Shown in pieces: positions 1 through 9,600 of a stretch of 64,000 nucleotides of DNA (its first letter is position 1; the number at the start of each line of letters is the position of its first letter). The notes beneath the pieces were generated by a model. It searched no databases and had not been told where the DNA came from. It was given only the letters and a program-made list of their open reading frames with translations. The translations under genes and the position numbers were made by a program. This DNA is from Dyadobacter fermentans (lineage in GTDB: Bacteria > Bacteroidota > Bacteroidia > Cytophagales > Spirosomataceae). The stretch covers positions 186,001 through 250,000 of the forward strand of contig NZ_JAHXBN010000018.1 of the NCBI RefSeq assembly GCF_019924045.1, given 5' to 3'.

Positions 1-297
1 TCGTTTCTGGACATGGGTGGCATTACTATTGAGGATGACGTACTGATCGGCCCACGCGTGAACATCACTTCGGAAAACCACCCGCTCGACCCATCCGACC
101 GTCAGGCGTTAATCCCCAGACCCGTGCATATCAAGCGAAATGCCTGGATCGGTGCGGGCGCGACCATTTTGCCGGGAGTTACAGTGGGAGAAAATGCGGT
201 GGTGGCTGCCGGAGCCGTAGTGAGTCGCGATGTGCCGGCTAACACGGTGGTAGCAGGTATTCCTGCGAAGGTTGTTAAAGATAATGTAGTCTCCTGA
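1..297 (+). CDS. Sugar (maltose/galactoside-type) O-acetyltransferase, C-terminal part
   Basis: The open frame enters from the left edge (no start inside the window) and stops at 295-297. It is the C-terminal ~98 residues of a left-handed beta-helix acetyltransferase. Visible are hexapeptide-repeat turns ([46 protein letters not shown]), the catalytic-type His in SENHPLD, and the ending [11 protein letters not shown] that is typical of the maltose/galactoside O-acetyltransferase family (LacA/Maa/NodL). Family members transfer acetyl from acetyl-CoA to a sugar hydroxyl in the cytoplasm; the substrate cannot be read from this fragment. An internal ATG at 13 is not the real start, because the coding signal and reading frame continue to base 1. 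Confidence 0.88.
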   Translation, partial: SFLDMGGITIEDDVLIGPRVNITSENHPLDPSDRQALIPRPVHIKRNAWIGAGATILPGVTVGENAVVAAGAVVSRDVPANTVVAGIPAKVVKDNVVS

Positions 298-307
298 GGC
301 AGCGGTA

Positions 308-508
308 TCAGGAAACTTCGCTGATATCTTTCACCCCATTTTCGACAAGCCAACGCCTGAACAATGTTACATTTCCAGGGCAAAAATGGATTACACGGCC
401 ATTGCTCAGCATGCATGTAAACAATTCTTTTGATTGAATAAACCGAACCACCTCGATTGCGCGGTAGGGAAAGTCCGGAAATAGTTCATTGCTCACAGGC
501 ATCTGCAT
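308..508 (-). CDS. Small hypothetical protein (66 aa)
   Basis: A 66-residue frame convergent with the acetyltransferase, 10 bp between stops. I do not recognise a named family. The C-terminal half (SNGRVIHFCPGNVTLFRRW, then LVENGVKDI) looks like a compact globular domain with alternating hydrophobics, not random translation, and the frame fills the gap between two genes. Two in-frame ATGs lie at the start (M1 and M3); no strong ribosome site is visible, which is common in Bacteroidota. No signal peptide or membrane segment. It could still be a chance frame, so confidence is moderate. Confidence 0.45.
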   Translation of the reverse strand: MQMPVSNELFPDFPYRAIEVVRFIQSKELFTCMLSNGRVIHFCPGNVTLFRRWLVENGVKDISEVS

Positions 509-532
509 TTAATAATAGCTACCTATTCGTAA

Positions 533-569
533 GAGGAACAGAGCAGAAATTGCTCCCGCTCTGTTCCTC
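533..569 (-). terminator. Hairpin downstream of the metalloprotease gene
   Basis: Perfect 12-bp inverted repeat GAGGAACAGAGC (533-544) / GCTCTGTTCCTC (558-569), loop 13 nt, 43 bp past the stop of the minus-strand protease gene. No long U-run follows, so it may be a terminator or only an mRNA-stabilising hairpin. Confidence 0.5.
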
Positions 570-611
570 ACTAATATGTCTGCAAGGCGGATTCGCTGGC
601 CGCCTGCCGGC

Positions 612-3242
612 TTATTGCTTCACAAATCTGATACTTTCAGTGAAATTAATCCCTGTGAGAATTACGCTGTATATGCCCGACCGCAAGCCCGATGCATCCA
701 GTTCGTAACCATTGGTATAATGGTCGCTCGTCGGCAGCGAGACAACTGTCCGGCCGCTCTGATCGACAATTTTCACCGCGAAAGCCTGGCCGTTATGCAG
801 TGAAGGGTGGATTTTCAGCTTGCCGCTGGTCGGGTTCGGGTATACGGCAACAACACCTCCGGCAGTTTTTAGCTCGATCGCCCGAATCTGGGAATACTCA
901 AATTTGCCATCATAATCCAATTGTTTCAAACGGAAATAGTACCTGCCGCTTTGAAGGTCTTTCACCGAATACTGATATTGCCGGCTTGCTGTTGTACTTC
1001 CATTACCGTCTACGAAACCCACTTTCATGTAGCTTCTCGCGTCGAGGCTCATTTCTATTTCAAAACCGGCATTGTTGCGCTCTTCCGAAGTCTGCCAGGT
1101 CAGCGACGCCGAGTTTTCACTGCCCTGCTTTACTTCAAAAGACACGAGGGTTACCGGCATTGGCGAGCCGATCGTGAAATCGACATTTGAGATATCGAAA
1201 AACACATTAGGCACATTACCTGCGCCCGTGCTGCTGCTAGGCGCTATTTTGATCCTCGCCTTATCGGTGTCGACCAATGGTAAAGTCACGATGGCAGTTC
1301 CGAGCGCGTTGGGAGTGGCCGTCGCCAGGGTCGTCGGGAAGGTCAGCCCGCCGTCTGTCGACAGGAAAATATCAACCAACGTACAGTTAATGGGTGCGCC
1401 AGCTGTTCCGTTGACGCTCCAGTTGATCGTGATCGGGCCTGCCAGCGGATAAGAACCAACAGGGCCCAGCAAGCTGCCGGGGGTATCATTAGTAATCAAA
1501 AATGGCCCTGAACCGCCGTCGACGTTTACCGTAACCGCAGCAGAACTCACTCCGCTGTTGTTGTCACGAACTGTCAGTTTGTGAGTCGTAACCAAACCCA
1601 CGGAAGGCAATTTGTCGCCGATGGCATAATTTGAACCATCCAGGATTGCCGCCAGGCGGGGAAAATAGCGGGTACCCGGGCTGGAACTACCGTTAGCGGA
1701 AACAGGAGCATACGACCGGAAAAACGGCGGCTTCGAAGGATCGGAAAGTACAGTGGCTGTCAGTGCAGACTTGTCGGTTACATCGCTGATATTGGTCCCT
1801 TCCCACGAGTAGCTCAAAACGTCGGCCACGTCTGCATCCGTCGCCGATCCGTTGAGTGCAAATGGGGTCGATTTCGGAATCGTCCAGCTCGATTGCATCG
1901 GGTTAATCACCGGAATTGCATTGTTGGTGGCAGTGGAGGTGTAGCACGACAATGTTTCAATAAATGCGTTAGCCTGATCGTAATTGGCCACGTGGAAATT
2001 CAGAATTGGCCCGTAGCTTCCTTCGTAATCATCATTACCGACCAATCCGTTTGCCGCTTCGGTGTTGTTACAGGTGTAACCGTAGCTCATGATGGTCGTA
2101 CCCGATCCCGGCTCTACCGAAGTGTCGAATGCCCGCGTGGTACAAACCGGCACATTACTGTTGTAGCTATGGCTCATGTCAAACTGATGCCCCACTTCAT
2201 GCTGAATGAGCTGCTGATCGAACACGTCCGGGTACGATCCATCTCCTACACCCGAGGTTCCCTGCCCTTTCGAAGCCGGATCGCATACCGACCCGCGCAC
2301 GGCAATACCCCCGCCCGAGCCTCCCACGTACCCCAGCACGTGACCGACGTCATAACCACCCGTGATGACATTGTCGAGATGGGCCTGGTTTTGGTCGAGC
2401 ATCGCCTCCTGGTCGTCGTTGTTATATGGATCGGTGGCAGCGTCGGTGTAGACGATCGTTTCATCACTGACCAGCACAAATGAAACGCTTAGCTCCTTTC
2501 TGTAAACGGCGTTCATGTTGTTGACGTAGTTGGTCAGCGCCGCATAGGCGAGCGCAGCAGTTCCGCCTTTGTGAGCCGTAAACTCCGCGTCGGCGGCCAT
2601 TGCGAGACGGAATGTCCTCAAAGTAGCGCCGGACGACGCTGTCGCCGTAGTTCTCTTATTTTGTCCGTTGGTGTTTTGCCGGTTCGCGCGGCTTTCGCTA
2701 TCAAGCGTTCCGCAGCGGTTGTTGGCCGTTTTCTCGGTGGCATTTTTGGGGCTCACCGCATCCCGTGAGAAATAGCTTCTGTAAGTGCTATCGGAGAGAT
2801 CCGTATTGGTTTTTTCAAAATACACTGCATCGTTTTCCACACCCAGAATGATTGCGTTAAAACCGATCGCGGTGAAATTGATACGGACCGAATATTCCTT
2901 GTGCGTTACCCCCTTGCCCGCGTAAGTCTTGATTTCCGGGTGCCTGGCTGCAACTTCCGGAGAGAGAATGGGCGATTCGAAAATTTCAAAAAGTGCCGCA
3001 TGGCCATTCGGCAGTGGGATTTCCAACATGCGGCCTTCATTTTTCGCGCTAAACTCACGCGGGGCGCCGGCGAGATAATTTTGCAGACTTTTTGTCTCAA
3101 TGCGAAAAACCGAGTGCTTCGTCAGGTGGAGGCTTTCGCGGGCGGCAGCATTATCGCCCGATGCCAACCTGGTAAAAAAGCCCTTTTGCGCACTCGCAAA
3201 TTGAAAGGACAGCGCAAACAAAATGGTTAAAAGTTTCTTCAT
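612..3242 (-). CDS. Secreted reprolysin-like zinc metalloprotease with T9SS sorting domain (876 aa)
   Basis: Sec signal peptide (MKKLLTILFALSFQFASA), a propeptide-like region to about residue 200, and a metzincin catalytic domain around 205-430. The zinc-binding helix is HEVGHQFDMSH with H348, E349, H352 and H358, and the Met-turn TIMSYG has M385. This corresponds to the reprolysin-type (M12B-like) peptidases common in Bacteroidota. The usual Gly between the second and third zinc His (HExxHxxGxxH) is Asp355 here. Ig/PKD-like segments follow (TPFALNGSATDADVADVLSY). The C-terminal ~80 residues are a T9SS type-A sorting domain (VYPNPTSGKLKI ... SGIYSVILTG ... IRFVKQ), so export across the outer membrane by PorU-type processing is expected. 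The start ATG at 3240-3242 gives a perfect signal peptide. A hairpin at 533-569 follows the gene. Confidence 0.9.
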   Translation of the reverse strand: MKKLLTILFALSFQFASAQKGFFTRLASGDNAAARESLHLTKHSVFRIETKSLQNYLAGAPREFSAKNEGRMLEIPLPNGHAALFEIFESPILSPEVAARHPEIKTYAGKGVTHKEYSVRINFTAIGFNAIILGVENDAVYFEKTNTDLSDSTYRSYFSRDAVSPKNATEKTANNRCGTLDSESRANRQNTNGQNKRTTATASSGATLRTFRLAMAADAEFTAHKGGTAALAYAALTNYVNNMNAVYRKELSVSFVLVSDETIVYTDAATDPYNNDDQEAMLDQNQAHLDNVITGGYDVGHVLGYVGGSGGGIAVRGSVCDPASKGQGTSGVGDGSYPDVFDQQLIQHEVGHQFDMSHSYNSNVPVCTTRAFDTSVEPGSGTTIMSYGYTCNNTEAANGLVGNDDYEGSYGPILNFHVANYDQANAFIETLSCYTSTATNNAIPVINPMQSSWTIPKSTPFALNGSATDADVADVLSYSWEGTNISDVTDKSALTATVLSDPSKPPFFRSYAPVSANGSSSPGTRYFPRLAAILDGSNYAIGDKLPSVGLVTTHKLTVRDNNSGVSSAAVTVNVDGGSGPFLITNDTPGSLLGPVGSYPLAGPITINWSVNGTAGAPINCTLVDIFLSTDGGLTFPTTLATATPNALGTAIVTLPLVDTDKARIKIAPSSSTGAGNVPNVFFDISNVDFTIGSPMPVTLVSFEVKQGSENSASLTWQTSEERNNAGFEIEMSLDARSYMKVGFVDGNGSTTASRQYQYSVKDLQSGRYYFRLKQLDYDGKFEYSQIRAIELKTAGGVVAVYPNPTSGKLKIHPSLHNGQAFAVKIVDQSGRTVVSLPTSDHYTNGYELDASGLRSGIYSVILTGINFTESIRFVKQ

Positions 3243-3302
3243 AAATGCACGAAAAATTTAGTTTGATAAACGAACGAACTCATTGATTATAAGAAAATTA
3301 AA

Positions 3303-3331
3303 AGCTTCTCCCGGCGATGCCGGGAGAAGCT
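3303..3331 (-). terminator. Rho-independent terminator after the TSP3-repeat protein gene
   Basis: Perfect 13-bp stem AGCTTCTCCCGGC (3303-3315) / GCCGGGAGAAGCT (3319-3331) with a 3-nt loop. Read on the minus strand it is followed by TTTTAATTTTC. It lies 4 bp past the stop of the minus-strand gene ending at 3336 and upstream of the protease start. The core is almost identical to the palindrome at 5718-5738. Confidence 0.8.
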
Positions 3332-3335
3332 CAGA

Positions 3336-5573
3336 TTAGCGTCTTACCACTTTGACTGCCTCCACAGTCCCATCCTCATACAGCACCTTCAACACACTTA
3401 CTCCTTTGCCCAGCGCCGGGAGCGGCACGGTTTCAGATTTCGGGCGGCCTGTCTCAAACACTTTCCGCCCGTTCATATCCACCGCGGCAATATTTACGAC
3501 CCGTTTCCAGTCTACGAGCGTCAGCTCTACCGGGCCGTCGGATGGATTCGGATATGCGACGACCAGCTCTTTGCCATCTATCCTAATGCTTTTGAGGCTA
3601 CTGAATGCGAAAGTGCCATCATTATCAATCATTTTCAGGCGGTAGAAGTTGTTGCCAGACCTGGCCTGCCGGTCCAGGTAAGTGTAAGCCTGGCTGACCG
3701 TACTCTCCCCTTTTGCATTCACGGACGCCAATGCGGCCCAGTTTTTCCCGTCGCGGCTGCGCTGGATTTCAAACCGATCGCTATTGGTTTCTGCCGAAGT
3801 GTTCCAGTCCAGACGGACATTTTGTTCTTCGGCGGTCACCAGGAAGGAGATCAGCGTTACCGGCAATGGGTTTTCGATTGATATTGCAAAGTTGTTGTCC
3901 AGGTAACTAACGTCTGCCGCAATACGTGCTGTCGTGTACTGGATACCGGCACAGTCGGCTGTAAAGCCAATGATACCGTCCGCAGTGCCGTCGCCCGCTC
4001 CGCTGCCCGAGGCAACGGCCGCGCCTTCACGGATCGCAAAGTATCCCGTGGGCATTTGGCCCTCCGTAGAGCCGCCAGCCGTTGTGCCCAGCACCAATTG
4101 GTGGCTGCCGGCCGGAACATTGCTGAACAAAAAGGTACCCGAAGCGCTAACCGGCACGACCGCTTGTGAAGGTGTTCCCGGCCCTGTTGTAATCAATGTC
4201 ACATAAAGGCCCAATGTCGTCCCGTTTGCAGGTGCCCCATTCACACCATCCTGAATCGTCGGATCATCGTAAACAGTCCCGCCGATATCGGTCAAACAGC
4301 CTGTGACCGTAAGGGTTGCTTCGCGCTGTTCCAGGATACAGGCATTGTCAGGATGCTTCACCACGACACGGTATTTCGCGCCATTTTTTACCAAACCTAC
4401 TCCTGTTAATGTAAGTGTTGCGCTGGTAGCTCCGGTATAAATCCCTCCATTGCTAATATTCACAAACCCCGAACCGGTATCCTCCTGCCATTGGTATTGG
4501 ATCGTACCGGATACGTCGGTCGCGCTGGGATCGGTATAGTTGGGGACTGCTGCTGTATAGGCAGTGGTAGAAGTCGCATTGGCAGCTACCGAAAACGAGG
4601 TAGTACCACCGCTCTCCACCGACTGGTTCTCAGGGGCTGTGTCGACCAGCAGGCGTGTAGCGCGTTTTGCATTCTGGAAGTTGGCCGTATAGCCTCCCTG
4701 CCCGGTTACCCTTCCGCTCGCATCTACCTGCACGGGTGAAACTCCCAGTTTGCCATCGCCGTCGCCATCCGTACCGCCTGCTTCGATGGCGTCATTGCAA
4801 CCGTCATTATCACTATCGGGGTCCAGTTCATCGACAATCCCGTCCCCGTCAAAATCGCATACCGTTGGAACAGTCGCTCCGAATACGAAATTCGCCCAGC
4901 TCTCGGCTACGGTGTAATTGAAGCTTACGCTACTGAATGACCCGGTCATCCTGACGATGGCATACCCCTCCCTTCCGGTGATCTGGGTGGATGAATTCTG
5001 AACAACGCCTTGTGACCAAAGCACTTCCACCGGTGCTCCGAAAGTTATCCCGACCGAAATGGAACCGCTTCCAATAGATGCGAACACCAGGACAGGATTG
5101 GTCATCGGGCTGGCAAATGTTAGCGTGTTGCTGGTGACCTGGGTATTCCGGATCGTGGGATTGACATTGGGCACACCATATGAGGCCGGAAAGTTACCGA
5201 TTCCAAATACGCTACCCGTGGTGCCTATGGGTTGAGAAGATTGGTAAGTATAACCTATTCCGTTAATCGTACCCGTTGCGGTGTTGCCGTTTACGACCGG
5301 TGCACCCGACCAGAAAAAAGCGGTCGACGGACATTCATTCGTATCCAGTATACCGTCGTTGTCGTCATCCAGGTCACAATCGTTCCCGACCCCATCGCCG
5401 TCGGTATCCACAAATGCGGGATCGCCCGGGTCGCAGGATGTCATGAGGGTCATTGATTTCGCTACCGCGCCTCGTGTGGCCGGTGTTTTGTGTGCGCTTG
5501 GGCCTGTAAACGCGGATGAAAATGCCACGAGTACCGCCCAGCTTAGGGCCGAACAAAGTAAATTTCTGCTCAT
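3336..5573 (-). CDS. T9SS-secreted protein with thrombospondin type 3 repeats (745 aa)
   Basis: The start is placed at the ATG 5571-5573 (MSRNLLCSALSWAVLVAFSS), which gives a good signal peptide; an in-frame start 39 bp upstream would put polar residues in front of it. Two calcium-binding thrombospondin type-3-like stretches are visible: DTDGDGVGNDCDLDDDNDGI near the N-terminus and DFDGDGIVDELDPDSDNDG around residue 240. Between and after them are beta-sandwich segments, including an Ig-like region (GGTTSFSVAA ... YQWQEDTG) and a carboxypeptidase-regulatory-like fold (GTVYDDPT ... SGTFLFSNVPAGSHQLVLG). The end is a T9SS sorting domain (VAYPNPSDGPVELTLVDW ... VLKVLYEDGTVEAVKVVRR). No catalytic motif is seen; a surface adhesin or matrix role is inference. 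It ends in a strong terminator, so it is probably monocistronic. Confidence 0.85.
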   Translation of the reverse strand: MSRNLLCSALSWAVLVAFSSAFTGPSAHKTPATRGAVAKSMTLMTSCDPGDPAFVDTDGDGVGNDCDLDDDNDGILDTNECPSTAFFWSGAPVVNGNTATGTINGIGYTYQSSQPIGTTGSVFGIGNFPASYGVPNVNPTIRNTQVTSNTLTFASPMTNPVLVFASIGSGSISVGITFGAPVEVLWSQGVVQNSSTQITGREGYAIVRMTGSFSSVSFNYTVAESWANFVFGATVPTVCDFDGDGIVDELDPDSDNDGCNDAIEAGGTDGDGDGKLGVSPVQVDASGRVTGQGGYTANFQNAKRATRLLVDTAPENQSVESGGTTSFSVAANATSTTAYTAAVPNYTDPSATDVSGTIQYQWQEDTGSGFVNISNGGIYTGATSATLTLTGVGLVKNGAKYRVVVKHPDNACILEQREATLTVTGCLTDIGGTVYDDPTIQDGVNGAPANGTTLGLYVTLITTGPGTPSQAVVPVSASGTFLFSNVPAGSHQLVLGTTAGGSTEGQMPTGYFAIREGAAVASGSGAGDGTADGIIGFTADCAGIQYTTARIAADVSYLDNNFAISIENPLPVTLISFLVTAEEQNVRLDWNTSAETNSDRFEIQRSRDGKNWAALASVNAKGESTVSQAYTYLDRQARSGNNFYRLKMIDNDGTFAFSSLKSIRIDGKELVVAYPNPSDGPVELTLVDWKRVVNIAAVDMNGRKVFETGRPKSETVPLPALGKGVSVLKVLYEDGTVEAVKVVRR

Positions 5574-5673
5574 AAATAAATTGTTTTGATAACGATAAAT
5601 TACCGAAGGCATGCCGCGGAACCTGTCAACTTCCGTTGCATGTCGAATTATAGATAGGGAGGAGGGCTATATC

Positions 5674-5712
5674 TTCTGAATGACTGCCCGCTTGGCAGGC
5701 AGTCATTCAGAA
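5674..5712. repeat. Perfect 15-bp inverted repeat (strong hairpin)
   Basis: TTCTGAATGACTGCC (5674-5688) and its exact reverse complement (5698-5712), loop CGCTTGGCA. It lies in the divergent gap between the TSP3-repeat protein (start 5573) and the response regulator (start 6005), so it is not downstream of any gene in the window. A relic of a mobile palindrome or a transcription-blocking structure are both possible. Confidence 0.75.
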
Positions 5713-5717
5713 TCATA

Positions 5718-5738
5718 TCTCCCGGCATCACCGGGAGA
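5718..5738. repeat. 8-bp palindrome matching the terminator at 3303-3331
   Basis: TCTCCCGG (5718-5725) / CCGGGAGA (5731-5738), 5-nt loop. The core CTCCCGGCATC-A-CCGGGAGAAG differs by one base from the minus-strand reading of the 3303-3331 hairpin, so the two belong to one sequence family. The rest of the 5574-6004 gap is AT-rich and holds no convincing ORF or canonical promoter. Confidence 0.6.
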
Positions 5739-6004
5739 AGATTATATTACTCAACGTTAGAAAAACCACTCAGCATCGTTCGTTACCATGGTCCGACAGG
5801 CGCTGCCCGACCTATCTATTCCGGATTAGCAACCAGACAAATGTATTACGTGTAACCGGGAGGGTCACTGCCAAAAATTTAATCGTCTATTAAACAAATG
5901 CGTGAATTCCATTTAAAAAATTTAACAAGATGTCGAATAACTACTATCATTGATTTTCTTTATAATTGTCACAAGATTCCGGCGACAGCTATTTCATTTC
6001 ACAC

Positions 6005-6637
6005 ATGAATATTCAGATCATCATCGCAGAAGATCACCCGTTGATTCTGGCGGGTATCCAATTTCTTTTGATGGCACATAAACCCGAGGCAGTAATTACT
6101 TGTACGAGCGATTTCAACAAGACCATCGCAATGCTCGAAAAAAGGAAGTTTGATTTACTGATCATGGACATCAATCTGCCCGGCGGTGATAAGGTTACCA
6201 TGGTGCATTCGGTCAGGCTCCGGCAGCCCAACCTCCCAATACTGGTTTGTTCAAGCTACGACGAGCAGCTTTATGCAGTGCCGTTCTTAAAGGCAGGCGC
6301 AAATGGTTATATATCCAAAACGGCGATCAATGACGATTTTACCAAAGCCGTAGACCACGTGCTCAGTGGCCGGACTTACGCAAGCGCGGAGGTCATGCAA
6401 CAGGCATTTGCCAAATTGCTGGGCTCGAAAGAAACGCGGGAAAATGTTACGGAGAAACTCTCGGAACGGGAACTGGACGTTGCCCAGCTGCTGGTGAAAG
6501 GGCAGTCGACCAAAAATATCGGGGAACAATTAAGCCTTTCTTCTTCTTCGATCAGTATCTATAAATCCAAGATTTTCGAAAAGCTCGGCGTAAACAATGT
6601 GATCGAGCTGACCAAGTATTTTCAGGTTAATGATTAA
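6005..6637 (+). CDS. NarL/LuxR-family response regulator (210 aa)
   Basis: N-terminal receiver domain (IIIAEDHPLILAGIQFLL; phospho-acceptor D55 in LLIMDINLPGG; Lys in GYISKTA) and a C-terminal LuxR-type helix-turn-helix (LSERELDVAQLLVKGQSTKN ... LGVNNVIELTKYF). The ATG at 6005 starts directly at the receiver domain; a frame extension 39 bp upstream adds only polar residues and is rejected. Its last 8 bp overlap the start of the sensor kinase gene, so the two are translationally coupled and form a cognate pair. Targets are unknown; the nearest candidates are the convergent and divergent T9SS protein genes (inference). Confidence 0.93.
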   Translation: MNIQIIIAEDHPLILAGIQFLLMAHKPEAVITCTSDFNKTIAMLEKRKFDLLIMDINLPGGDKVTMVHSVRLRQPNLPILVCSSYDEQLYAVPFLKAGANGYISKTAINDDFTKAVDHVLSGRTYASAEVMQQAFAKLLGSKETRENVTEKLSERELDVAQLLVKGQSTKNIGEQLSLSSSSISIYKSKIFEKLGVNNVIELTKYFQVND

Positions 6638-9600
6638 AACACCATTTAAGTGGTCATGTATTAATAAAAGTTTGCTGGCATTCGCGCTGTCGGCGTTACG
6701 GATGTTTGCGTCCGTATATGTGAGCGCCCAAGATGCGCCCGAAGGATATTGGTTGCAACGATTTACGGATGAAAACGGCCTTCCGCAGAACAGTGTCAAG
6801 GCAATCGTCCAGGATCGTAACGGCTTTATATGGCTGACCACCGAGGCTGGCCTGGTTCGTTTCGACGGGCGCAGGTTTGTAACCTTCGAAAAATCCCTGA
6901 TCCCTATTTCGAATAACCGGTTCCGGGGATTTATTCCGTTTCCCGGAACTGCCCAGGACAATTCCCCGGAATTTTACGCATTGTCCGAAAAGAATGAATA
7001 TGTAGGAATCCAGGCCAACGGACAGGTGTCAGTGGACAGCTCTTTTTATAAACATTACAAGAAGTTTAAGCCACTAGCACAAAACAGGATCAGGTACAAC
7101 AGTGCATTGGCCAGTATACCTGCCCTGCACGCAGTGTTTCCGGATACGGAGCCTTATTTTTTAACCTCCGGCGACACTGCCTATATATGGCAAAACCCCG
7201 TCATCAACTGCTACAAGGCTGGCAAGCGCGTTTTTGTATCGAAGGGGCCTTTTACCCATTTCCTGTTGATAGGCCCGGATCCCTACGCGGTCGATTCGGA
7301 AGGCGATCTCAAAGCGATCGGCCCCGTGACCCGTGACGTCGTTATCGAAGGGGAAATCGAGGATAACAATTTGTATTCCAATAACAAAAACAATTACCAG
7401 CTATTCTGGAACAACATCTCGCGCCAGGCATTTCTATACCTCGGCAATGCCCTGTACCTCGCGAAATCGATTGCTCCTGGAAGACTCCATACGCAGCTGA
7501 TCCTGCGGGATTTTGACCTGGAAAAATTCAAGGTTCAATCGTTTTACTTCGACGAAGCCGCCGGTTCCCTGTTCCTCGGCAGTACCACGAATGGGTTATA
7601 TCAATTGAAAAAGCAGGACTTCCATGCCAACAAGCTTCCTGCCAGCGATGCGGATAACGTATATTATGCACAGGTTCCCGGCGCCGGGCTTTCGGTACTG
7701 ACCTCCCAGGGATATGCCTTCTCGGCACAGCCAGGTACGATGAAAGCGATTCCCGAACGACTGGCGCCCTTCCTGGAAAAGACCGGAAGCAGGTTTCACA
7801 TGGCTCCGTGCAAAGATGGCTCTTTCTGGATCCAATATGCATTTGACGTTTTTAAAATGGACCCGAGCGGGCGAAAAATACTGGCCAATGTCAAACTGCC
7901 CGAAAAAGCGAAATCGCTTAGCATAGATTCGCGCGGCAGATTGTGGGTGGGATGCGAAACCAATGGCGTGTATTCGGTGGACGAGGTCAATGGTCAATAT
8001 TTGCCTAAGCTCAGGTTCAGATTGAACATTCACAACTACGAGATCGTCGGCAGGGAAAACGACGAAACGATACTTCTGGCCACCGAAGGTAATACCTACC
8101 GGCTGAATACCCGGACAGGCACTTTCAAGTTGATTAAAGCGCTGAAAGACATGGTCGTCCGGAGCTGCTACACCACGGAGGAAGGCACCTGGATTGCGAC
8201 TTACGGAAATGGTTTTTTTCTTTTAACGGGAGGCAAAGCGGTACGGTTTCCGCTGGACGACGACCGTTTTCTCGCCACGGCACATTGCATTGTCGAGGAC
8301 CGGAAAGGTTTTTTCTGGATCACCACCAACCGCGGGCTATTTCAGGTAACCAAACAGCAGCTGGTCGACTACGCCGACGGTAAAAGAAACCTGGTTTACT
8401 ACCTGTTCTACGACAAAAGCAACGGCTTCGGGAGTAACGAGTTCAACGGGGGCTGCTACCCCTGCGCGGTAACCCTCGCCAACGGCATTGTGTCGCTTCC
8501 GTCGATCGATGGGCTCGTTTGGTTTAAACCCCAGGACGTCAGACCGGCATTACCTAATCGCGGGATTTTCATCACTACCGTGCTGGAAGATGGAAAAACA
8601 ATGCCTGTTACAGATACACTCGAAATGTCTCACGGTTTCGGGCAACTGCGGCTGGAGGTTACCACGCCTTACCTGGAGAATCCCAAAAACATCCGAATGC
8701 AGTACTCCCTTTCGGGCCCAGGCAGAACGGATGGCTGGGTGCCCGTCAACCCGGATTTTGTGGTATCGTTAACCGGGCTCAGCTATGGCAATTACGTCCT
8801 GAGGATCCGGAAGGTTACCGGCTTCGGGACGCACGATTACACCTATAAGACTGTGCACCTGCGGATTCCGCGCACATGGTACGAAACCTGGTGGTTCCGG
8901 TTGCTCGCCGGAGTGGCCCTTCTTGGCCTGTTCGTCCTATCGGTCAGGGCCCGGTCGGCATACCACATCAAAAAAGAGCGTGAAGCCAACCTGATCCGGC
9001 ATTACCGGGTGATCAGCCAGATTATCGCGGCAGTGAACCACGACATCCAGACGCCCCTGCTCTACATCGGTTTTTCGCTCAAACAGTTCAATGCGTATTT
9101 TCATAGGCAACCGGCCGTCGATCCGCTGATTACCCGGCTCAGCGACGAAACCCTCGATACATCCCAGCGACTGAATACCCTCACGCGGAGCATCCTCGAT
9201 TACATCAAATTGCAAAGCAAATCACCGTCGGAGCGTTGGGAGATCGTGCCTGTTAATGTGGCTGATCTCGTTGCTGCCACGTCCCGGTTGTTTGCAGGCA
9301 TTGCCGCGCACCGGGAGGTGGAAATCAAAGCAATGATCGATCCAAGGCTCACCTTCCATAGCGACCCTAACTTGCTTTCCATCATCATTCACAACCTGAT
9401 CGACAATGCACTGAAGGTGGCACAGTCCACGATCATGATAACTACCTGCGAAGGTCCGGTGAAGCAAATTACCATCGAGGATGACGGAGGCGGTATGCCG
9501 GCCGAGCTCGTCGATTGGCTTAACCAGAGATACCAATCCTATGAAGACTGGCTGCGCGCCTCTCAAAACCCCGGACAAAAGGGAATCGGCCTGGTGATCG

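Noticed and set aside
5961..5968. TATAATTG as a promoter for the response regulator
   Set aside because: One mismatch to TAnnTTTG and no TTG at 19-21 bp upstream; not enough to list.
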